A stretch of DNA of 5,157 nucleotides from positions 1 to 5,157 of the forward strand of contig JAUYEQ010000481.1 of NCBI GenBank assembly GCA_030691295.1, written 5' to 3'. The translations under genes were made by a program, and so were the position numbers. The DNA comes from Bacteroidota bacterium (lineage in GTDB: Bacteria > Bacteroidota > Bacteroidia > Bacteroidales > Prolixibacteraceae). Position 1 is the stretch's first letter. Each line of letters begins with the position of its first letter. The notes beneath the pieces were generated by a model. It had not been told where the DNA came from. It saw only the letters and a list, made by a program, of their open reading frames with translations, and did no database searches. Positions 1 through 5,157 of the stretch are shown one piece after another.

Positions 1-2196
1 CTGCAGGAATTACTGACTGCCGAAGAAACCAACCGTTTGTACATTGTACGGGTAAATGCCGGTCAGGAAGCATTCCGTCAGAATAAATTAAAAGAAGCCC
101 GCGACGAATTCCTTGCTGCCCGTGATTTGAAACCATCGGAACCACTACCTCCTATTCGTATTGCAGAAATTAACACCATGATTGCTCAGTTGGAAGAAAC
201 AGCCCGGCTTGCCGCTTTGGAAGAAGCACAGCGACTGGCAAGAGAAAAAGCAAACAAGGAACAGTACGACAAAGAACTCGCTATTGCGGATAAGGCATTT
301 GCTGAAAGAGAATATAAAGCAGCAAGAACTTATTATTCGAATGCGCTGAGTGTTTTGCCAAACGAAAAATACCCCAAAGACCAGATCAGTAAAATTGACG
401 AACTAATTGCCAAACAAATGGAAATTAGTATGCTTGGGCAGCAAAAGGCGATGAGGGATTCTTTGATGAAAGTAAGGGATGAAGCCTTCAACAGGGCCAT
501 CGCTTCAGGAAAAGAAATGGAACAGTCGAATCAATATCAGGTGGCCATTCAAAGATACAATGAGGCAATCAGTATCAACCCTGATGAAAGAGCCAATGTT
601 CAGAGGATGATTACTGCCCTTGAAGACCAACTCCGGGCAATGGACAGTCGGAACAAGCAATACCAGGTTTCAATTGAAAAAGCGGATCAATTGTTTGGCG
701 CTTCAAAACTGGAAGAGGCAATTGCCGAATACCGGAATGCATCGGGCATAAAACCGATGGAAGGATATCCGAAGAATCAAATTACTGATATACAAAACAT
801 TATTAAACAGCGGAATACAGACTACGACCTTGCCATTAAAAATGGAGACGATGCCTTCAATAAATCCGAATGGCAAAATTCGAAAGCTGCATACACCGAA
901 GCTTTGCTGGTAAAACCCAACGAAGCTTATCCTGAAAAACGGTTAAGGGAAATCGATCAGAAAATAATTGAAGAAAAGCTTGCCGGAATAACCAGTTCTG
1001 CTGGAAATGCAGCATACAATGAAGCTGTTGTCAAAGCCGAAAAAGCATTGGCTGACAATGAACTGACAACAGCCAAAATGCATTTCAATGTTGCTCATTC
1101 GCTAAAACCTGAAGAAACAATACCTCCACAGCGCATTAAAGAAATTGATGTGTTGATTGAGCAACGAAACAGGGAACGTTTGGCCCAGGCACAACGCGAC
1201 ATCGACGAAAAATACCGGCAGTCAATTTCGGTGGCCGACAATGCTTTCAGGGAAAAAACTTATACCATTGCACGTTTGCGCTACCAGGAAGCGCAATTGA
1301 TAAAGCCTGATGAAACCTATCCGAAAAATCAGATCGCTTTGATTGACAAATTGCTGAACGAAGCCAAACCAGTTGAAACTTACGCTTTCGATTTACCGGA
1401 AATGCAAACGGCACCAACGGTTTCAGCAAATGCACCCAAACCGGTAGAATCGGCACAGGCAACCGAAGCACGGGCACAATCATTCAGAACGGTTGAGAAT
1501 TACGACGAAGCGATTCGCAAAGCTGATGATTCATTTGGGATCAAAGATTATACAGTTGCCCGTTTCTACTATTACAAAGCCATTGAAATAAAGCCCAAAG
1601 AAGAATATCCTGTAAATCAGATCGAACTGATCCGTAAATTGGTTGACTCGGAATTGTCGTCGATCGATCGTTCAGGATACGACAAGGCAATTGCTCAGGC
1701 TGATGAGGCATTCAGCAAGCAGAATTACACCATCGCCAAGTTCTATTATTACAAAGCGCTCGAAATTAAATCGTGGGAAAAATACCCGAAGGACCGGATT
1801 GCTGAAATTTTGGCACTGACCAATTCGCTGCTTTCTGAAAGAGAAGAAAAAGAATACCGCGATATGATTGCCAAAGCCGATGAAGCCTATTTCAACAAAG
1901 ACATTGCCATCGCTCGTTTTTACTACAACAAAGCCATCGCAATGAAAAGGGATGAAAACTATCCGCGTATCAAACTCAAGGACATCCAGAAACTGATTGA
2001 TCAGGATGCCCGCGACCAGAAAAATATTGAATACAATAACGTGATTGAACTGGCAAATCAGGCACTTCAGGCTGAAAATTTCAGTATTGCACGTTTTAAC
2101 TACAACCGGGCACTGGGAATGAAACCTGACGAAAAATATCCGAAGGATCAGCTGAAACGCATCAAGGAAGCATTGCAAAAACAAAACAAACAATAA
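1..2196 (+). CDS. Extended-TPR repeat protein, 5'-partial
   Basis: This is the C-terminal 731 residues of a larger helical repeat protein, probably a scaffold or protein-interaction platform; its exact role is unknown. The frame is open from base 1, and the first residues (LQELL) look like the end of another repeat, so the start lies upstream; the TTG at 37 falls inside a repeat and is not a credible start. At least eleven units begin near residues 14, 89, 163, 221, 275, 339, 405, 501, 560, 619 and 678. A typical unit reads YDKAIAQADEAF, then YTIAKFYYYKALEIKP, then YPKxQIxxIxxLI: a TPR helix pair plus a third helix. A charged, probably coiled-coil helix lies at about residues 57-88, and a Pro/Ala/Thr-rich linker without repeat at about 455-500. 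No membrane segment is seen; any signal peptide would be outside the window. The TAA stop is one base before the next gene, implying an operon. The repeat call is firm; the function is not. Confidence 0.9.
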   Translation: MQELLTAEETNRLYIVRVNAGQEAFRQNKLKEARDEFLAARDLKPSEPLPPIRIAEINTMIAQLEETARLAALEEAQRLAREKANKEQYDKELAIADKAFAEREYKAARTYYSNALSVLPNEKYPKDQISKIDELIAKQMEISMLGQQKAMRDSLMKVRDEAFNRAIASGKEMEQSNQYQVAIQRYNEAISINPDERANVQRMITALEDQLRAMDSRNKQYQVSIEKADQLFGASKLEEAIAEYRNASGIKPMEGYPKNQITDIQNIIKQRNTDYDLAIKNGDDAFNKSEWQNSKAAYTEALLVKPNEAYPEKRLREIDQKIIEEKLAGITSSAGNAAYNEAVVKAEKALADNELTTAKMHFNVAHSLKPEETIPPQRIKEIDVLIEQRNRERLAQAQRDIDEKYRQSISVADNAFREKTYTIARLRYQEAQLIKPDETYPKNQIALIDKLLNEAKPVETYAFDLPEMQTAPTVSANAPKPVESAQATEARAQSFRTVENYDEAIRKADDSFGIKDYTVARFYYYKAIEIKPKEEYPVNQIELIRKLVDSELSSIDRSGYDKAIAQADEAFSKQNYTIAKFYYYKALEIKSWEKYPKDRIAEILALTNSLLSEREEKEYRDMIAKADEAYFNKDIAIARFYYNKAIAMKRDENYPRIKLKDIQKLIDQDARDQKNIEYNNVIELANQALQAENFSIARFNYNRALGMKPDEKYPKDQLKRIKEALQKQNKQ
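1501..2190 (+). repeat. Four C-terminal TPR-like units at exact 59-residue spacing
   Basis: Four protein-level repeat units start with Tyr codons at 1501, 1678, 1855 and 2032, each exactly 177 bases apart. Each has a YxxxIxxAxxA(F/Y/L) helix, an (I/V)A(R/K)FxYxxA helix, and a third segment beginning with the aromatic-Pro pair YP. Upstream units of the same gene are spaced less regularly (54 to 96 residues) because their linkers vary. The DNA copies differ at many synonymous sites, so this looks like an old duplication, not a recent or slippage-prone array. Confidence 0.85.
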
Positions 2197-2197
2197 A

Positions 2198-3628
2198 TTG
2201 GAACTAAAAATAAAAGATCAGCTAATCAGATTGTACGAATCGCATTTCAACGAAGAAGTGAGTTTTTTCGAACAATTACCGGTTTCGGGTTCGTACCGCG
2301 AATATGCCCGGATGAAAAGTGCCAGCCACCAGGTTATTGGCGCACACAACCAGGACATAAAGGAGAACATTGCCTTTCTCGAATTTTCGGCACATTTCCG
2401 CAACAAGGAAATTCCGGTTCCGACTATTTATGCAATCAGCCCCGATCAACTGAGTTATCTTCAGGAAGATTTGGGAAATACGACCTTGTTCGATTTCCTG
2501 ACAAAAACCCGCGAAGCAGAAGGATTTTCAGGAAAAATAGTTACAGAATACAAAAAAGTGCTACGCCAGCTTCCCCGAATTCAGCTGGTTGCCGGAAAAG
2601 ACATCGATTACAGCGTTTGCTACCCACGCGAAGCTTTCGACAAACAGTCGATGATGTGGGATTTAAATTATTTCAAGTATTATTTCCTGAAGCTGGCAAA
2701 AATACCTTTCGAAGAACAAGCCCTTGAAGATGATTTTCAGGCATTCAGCGATTACCTTTTGGCTGTTGATAACAATGCTTTTCTCTACCGCGATTTCCAG
2801 TCCAGAAATATAATGCTTAAAGACGGACAGGTTTATTTCATCGACTACCAGGGTGGCCGCAAAGGCGCAATGCAATACGATCTGGCTTCGCTGTTGTACG
2901 ATGCAAAGGCCAATATTCCTGAAGCCGAACGCGAAGAATTGCTGGAATTTTACCTTGATGAACTGAGCAGGTACAAGCACATCGACCGCGTAAAATTCAA
3001 GTCATTGTATGGCGGATACGTTTTAATCCGGATCATGCAGGCCATGGGAGCATATGGTTTCCGTGGGTTTTATGAGAAGAAAGAACATTTCCTGAAAAGT
3101 ATTCCGTTTGCCCTGAAAAATCTGGAAACATTGCTCGCAAAAAACACGATACAAGTTCCGTTACCCGAATTATTAAAAGTATTAAAAGCAGTTACCGAAT
3201 CTTCTTTCCTGAAATCCATCAGTCCTGAAAATGAGCGATTAACAGTTAGGATCAGTAGTTTTTCCTACAAAAAGAAGATTCCGAAAGATCCATCCGGAAA
3301 CGGTGGTGGCTTTGTCTTCGACTGCCGTGCTATTCACAATCCTGGTCGCTACCTTGAATACAAACACCTTACCGGAAAAGATCCGCAGGTTCAGGAATTT
3401 CTGGAAACAAAATCAACCATGGCCGACTTTCTTGCTCCGGTTTTTAGTTTGGTATCCAATTCAGTTGAAGTATATCTTTCACGAAAGTTCTCGAACCTGA
3501 GTGTAAGTTTTGGCTGTACCGGCGGACAGCACCGGTCGGTATATGCTGCTGAAAAATTGGCGGAGTACCTGAAAAACAATTACCCTGTTAGGGTTGTTCT
3601 TCAACACATCGAACAGGATAAGATATAA
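2198..3628 (+). CDS. AmgK-like sugar kinase fused to RapZ C-terminal domain
   Basis: The 476-residue protein has two domains. Residues 1 to about 310 are an APH-superfamily kinase close to AmgK, the cytoplasmic MurNAc/GlcNAc anomeric kinase of cell-wall recycling. Visible motifs are the nucleotide loop GSYREYARM (31-39), QEDLGNTTL (89-97), the Brenner motif YRDFQSRN (197-204, catalytic Asp199, Asn204) and metal-binding IDYQ (Asp216). After a linker, residues about 346-476 match the RapZ C-terminal domain: FVFDCRAIHNPGR (372-384), LTGKDPQVQEFL (391-402) and the hallmark GCTGGQHRSVY (439-449). In E. coli that domain binds GlcN6P. The RapZ Walker-type N-terminal domain is absent. The start is TTG, one base after the preceding stop; no ATG lies upstream in frame, and the next one (codon 39) would remove the nucleotide loop. 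The start is probably translationally coupled, since no strong ribosome site is seen. Substrate specificity is inferred. Confidence 0.92.
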   Translation: MELKIKDQLIRLYESHFNEEVSFFEQLPVSGSYREYARMKSASHQVIGAHNQDIKENIAFLEFSAHFRNKEIPVPTIYAISPDQLSYLQEDLGNTTLFDFLTKTREAEGFSGKIVTEYKKVLRQLPRIQLVAGKDIDYSVCYPREAFDKQSMMWDLNYFKYYFLKLAKIPFEEQALEDDFQAFSDYLLAVDNNAFLYRDFQSRNIMLKDGQVYFIDYQGGRKGAMQYDLASLLYDAKANIPEAEREELLEFYLDELSRYKHIDRVKFKSLYGGYVLIRIMQAMGAYGFRGFYEKKEHFLKSIPFALKNLETLLAKNTIQVPLPELLKVLKAVTESSFLKSISPENERLTVRISSFSYKKKIPKDPSGNGGGFVFDCRAIHNPGRYLEYKHLTGKDPQVQEFLETKSTMADFLAPVFSLVSNSVEVYLSRKFSNLSVSFGCTGGQHRSVYAAEKLAEYLKNNYPVRVVLQHIEQDKI

Positions 3629-3630
3629 AA

Positions 3631-3759
3631 ATGGGTAAGACACAGTGTAAAAACGACGATTACAAAGAAAAAGACGACGCCAAATACGTATGCAAACGTT
3701 GCGACCGAAAATCAAAAAAGGAAGATAAAGTTTGCAAACCGAAGAAAATTAAAGGTTGA
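3631..3759 (+). CDS. Small Lys-rich four-Cys protein, putative zinc ribbon
   Basis: This 42-residue protein starts at ATG 3631, two bases after the kinase/RapZ stop, and ends with TGA. An AGGA at 3615-3618, 12 bases upstream of the ATG, is a possible weak ribosome site. Four Cys (residues 6, 21, 24, 35) include one CxxC in the context YVCKRCDRK, and the chain has 14 Lys and 2 Arg against 8 Asp/Glu. There is no signal peptide or membrane segment. The pattern suggests a single-metal zinc ribbon or knuckle that could touch nucleic acid, but the spacing fits no named family that I recognise. The tight spacing behind the kinase, the biased composition and the clean start and stop support a real gene. 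It could be a chance frame; conservation in relatives would settle this. Confidence 0.72.
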   Translation: MGKTQCKNDDYKEKDDAKYVCKRCDRKSKKEDKVCKPKKIKG

Positions 3760-3810
3760 GATGCGGTAAAAAAAGTAAATAAGTAATGAACTATATGTTG
3801 TCGTATATTT

Positions 3811-3878
3811 TCCCAACTCACCCCTTCGCATCTGCGATGCTTTCCCCCTCTCTTTCAAAAAGTGGGGGTGAGTTGGGA
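3811..3878. repeat. Perfect 14-bp inverted repeat with structured 40-nt loop
   Basis: The arm TCCCAACTCACCCC at 3811-3824 is exactly complementary to 3865-3878. The 40-base loop holds a smaller hairpin, GCATC/GATGC at 3828-3832 and 3836-3840. A C-run at 3844-3848 could instead pair with the G-run 3864-3868, which overlaps the right arm. The element lies 51 bases after the last gene of the operon, so it could stabilise the mRNA 3' end or be a bidirectional roadblock. There is no T-tract after either arm, so a classic intrinsic terminator is not supported. A dispersed palindromic repeat is the alternative I favour. Confidence 0.75.
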
Positions 3879-3921
3879 TAAAAAGCAAAAACATGCGCCG
3901 CAACGAAATACAACGAACAAA

Positions 3922-3943
3922 GATTAACCGCTACGCGGTAATC
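3922..3943. repeat. REP-like hairpin, copy 1
   Basis: The inner stem ACCGC/GCGGT has a TAC loop (3927-3931, 3932-3934, 3935-3939). It is extended by GATT/AATC (3922-3925 with 3940-3943) around one unpaired A at 3926, giving nine pairs in all. It shares its core, CGCTACGCG, with the hairpin 48 bases downstream. The role is unknown; it resembles short intergenic palindromes dispersed in some bacterial genomes. Confidence 0.6.
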
Positions 3944-3970
3944 ATCCTGCATACTTTATCACTACAATAG

Positions 3971-3991
3971 TTTAATCGCTACGCGATAGTC
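3971..3991. repeat. REP-like hairpin, copy 2
   Basis: The stem ATCGC/GCGAT (3975-3979 with 3983-3987) encloses the same TAC loop as copy 1. The flank TTTAA resembles TTAA before copy 1, with the same unpaired A before the stem. The second stem pair is T-A here and C-G in copy 1, so pairing is kept while sequence changes. The outer stem is weaker than in copy 1. It ends 46 bases before the receptor start codon, so an effect on that transcript or its promoter is possible but not shown. Confidence 0.58.
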
Positions 3992-4037
3992 TGGCAAATA
4001 TCAAAATCTACACATAAACTTTCCTCGTTAATTCAGA

Positions 4038-5157
4038 ATGAAATCTACCGTAAGCAAAATAACCACCGTATTATTAGTCTTGATTTCTGTGTCATTGCAG
4101 GCACAATACCACGTTGAAGGAAAAGTTTTGGATACAAAAACTGTTTTGCCGGTGGAGTCATTCGATCAGGTTGTCGACACAATGATCAACATTCAGGAGG
4201 TAGTTGTCAAAGCTTTTGGCTCCGAAAAAAGATTGTTCGATACGCCGGGATCCATTAGTGTTTTGACCAACCGGCAAATTATCAGGGAACCATCTTTTAC
4301 ATTGGCGCCTTCGGTCAACAAATTTGCAGGTGTATGGATGCAAAGCGGATCAATCAATACCAACCGGCTCACCATTCGCGGAATCGGAACCCGATCGCCT
4401 TACGGAACCAACAAAATCAGGGCATATTACGGCGATATTCCCCTGACCAACGGAGTGGGCGAAACAACCCTCGAAGACCTCGATCTGGATCAGATGGCCG
4501 ACATTGAAATTATCAAAGGACCCGCTTCCGGCTTTTACGGTTCAGGATTGGGTGGCGTACTGCTGTTTAATCCGTCGAAACCAACAAGAACGCATTTTGC
4601 TCAAAGTACTTCAGTCGGCTCGTTCGCAACCATTAAATACTCCGGAAAGCTTGCCGTTGCAACAAAAAACAGCAGTCATTCACTGGTTTACAGCCGATTC
4701 AGTTCCGATGGATACCGCGAGAACAATGAAACAAACCGGCACAATTTAACCTGGTCGTCAACATTTACCCGAAAACAAACCACCGTCAGTTTACTGGGAG
4801 CATTCATCCAAACCGAAGCTTTCATTCCCAGCTCCATCGACCTGAAAACATTTGAGGCAACACCTGAAAAAGCAGCAGCAAACTGGGCCGCCACGCGGGG
4901 TTACGAAGACTATAAAAAAGCTTTCGGCGGAATGACCGTTCAGCAAAATTTCGAGCAAAACTGGCTGGCTAAAATCAGCGTGTTCGGGCAATTCAACAAG
5001 AACAACGAACTACGGCCATTCAACATCCTTCAGGAAAAAAACCATTATTTGGGAGAACGTTCGGTTCTGGAGAAAAAAATCATCTCAGGAAAAACAACCA
5101 GCCGGATAATGATTGGCAACGAGTTTTTCACCGAAAACTACCAGTGGCAAACCCTTC
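4038..5157 (+). CDS. TonB-dependent outer-membrane receptor, 3'-partial
   Basis: The first 373 residues of a TonB-dependent receptor, open from ATG 4038 to the window edge. Such proteins import iron-siderophore complexes or other large ligands across the outer membrane using TonB/ExbBD energy. Residues 1-22 form a Sec signal peptide (Lys-rich start, VLLVLISVSL core, cleavage probably LQA/QY). Residues 23-39 resemble the first strand of a carboxypeptidase-regulatory-like domain, whose remainder seems lost. INIQEVVVKAF (50-60) contains the TonB-box-like EVVV. The plug domain covers about 64-178, with LTIRGIGTR (111-119) and ADIEIIKGPASGFYGSGLGG (154-173). The beta-barrel begins at about 188. 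NWAATRGYEDYKKAFGG (282-298) is typical of FecA-like iron receptors. Hence an iron-complex receptor is likely, but the ligand cannot be read from this part. No strong ribosome site or promoter is evident; the 278-base gap upstream argues for its own transcript. Confidence 0.93.
   Translation, partial: MKSTVSKITTVLLVLISVSLQAQYHVEGKVLDTKTVLPVESFDQVVDTMINIQEVVVKAFGSEKRLFDTPGSISVLTNRQIIREPSFTLAPSVNKFAGVWMQSGSINTNRLTIRGIGTRSPYGTNKIRAYYGDIPLTNGVGETTLEDLDLDQMADIEIIKGPASGFYGSGLGGVLLFNPSKPTRTHFAQSTSVGSFATIKYSGKLAVATKNSSHSLVYSRFSSDGYRENNETNRHNLTWSSTFTRKQTTVSLLGAFIQTEAFIPSSIDLKTFEATPEKAAANWAATRGYEDYKKAFGGMTVQQNFEQNWLAKISVFGQFNKNNELRPFNILQEKNHYLGERSVLEKKIISGKTTSRIMIGNEFFTENYQWQTL

Noticed and set aside
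1672..2193. A 173-codon open frame on the minus strand inside the TPR gene
   Set aside because: It is antisense to strongly coding repeats, its Phe/Val-rich product mirrors the Lys/Glu codons of the plus strand, and it shows no recognisable motif.
2663..2980. A 105-codon minus-strand open frame inside the kinase gene
   Set aside because: It lies opposite the conserved Brenner and metal-binding motifs of the kinase, and its product shows no family signature.
2321..3628. A true aminoglycoside-resistance phosphotransferase
   Set aside because: The kinase fold is shared, but the YRDFQSRN and IDYQ motifs and the RapZ fusion fit AmgK-like sugar kinases better than drug-modifying enzymes.
3811..3890. 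Rho-independent terminator after the operon
   Set aside because: The stem is strong, but the loop is 40 bases long and neither side is followed by a T-tract; the right side continues with an A-rich run.
3712..3903. A minus-strand 63-codon frame across the intergenic gap
   Set aside because: It runs through the inverted repeat and the end of the small Cys gene; its composition looks like chance A/T-rich sequence, and no start context supports it.
3968..3975. A Bacteroidota-type -7 promoter box (TAnnTTTG) upstream of the receptor
   Set aside because: The best match, TAGTTTAA, breaks the TTTG core, has no good TTTG box about 20 bases upstream, and overlaps a hairpin copy.
3922..3991. CRISPR array
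   Set aside because: There are only two short, imperfect hairpin copies with no equal-length direct repeats or spacer series.
4504..4749. An 81-codon plus-strand frame within the receptor gene
   Set aside because: It is an out-of-frame shadow of the receptor, whose own frame carries clear plug and barrel motifs.

Overview
The window looks like chromosomal DNA from a member of the Bacteroidota, probably near Bacteroidales/Marinilabiliales; this is inferred from gene content, not from a marker gene. The evidence is a SusC/FecA-type TonB-dependent receptor with the remnant of an N-terminal carboxypeptidase-regulatory-like domain, a kinase fused to a RapZ C-terminal domain (an architecture I associate with this phylum), start codons without strong Shine-Dalgarno sequences, and moderate G+C. 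All four genes supported here are on the plus strand.

Layout. Bases 1-2196 are the 3' part of a long gene for a repeat protein with at least eleven extended TPR units; its start lies upstream of the window. After one spacer base, 2198-3628 encodes a two-domain protein: an AmgK-like (APH-superfamily) sugar kinase followed by a RapZ C-terminal, amino-sugar-phosphate-binding domain. Two bases later, 3631-3759 is a tiny, lysine-rich four-cysteine protein, probably zinc-binding. The spacing indicates one transcription unit of three genes. Bases 3760-4037 hold no gene but several inverted repeats: a perfect 14-bp inverted repeat with a 40-nt loop, then two small hairpins that share a design and differ by a compensatory base pair. 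Bases 4038-5157 are the first 373 codons of a TonB-dependent outer-membrane receptor that runs off the right edge.

How the genes fit together. The kinase/RapZ fusion points to cell-wall amino-sugar (MurNAc/GlcNAc, GlcN6P) metabolism or sensing. The TPR protein is a probable scaffold, and the small Cys protein has no known function. Co-transcription suggests a link, but the sequence does not show what it is. The receptor appears to be a separate unit for uptake of an iron complex or other large ligand.

The most unusual items are the RapZ-like domain that lacks both the P-loop ATPase domain and the basic RNA-binding tail of E. coli RapZ, the very regular 59-residue TPR variant, the covarying hairpin pair, and the eroded N-terminal domain of the receptor. 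I see no clear evidence of an undescribed defence or mobile system.
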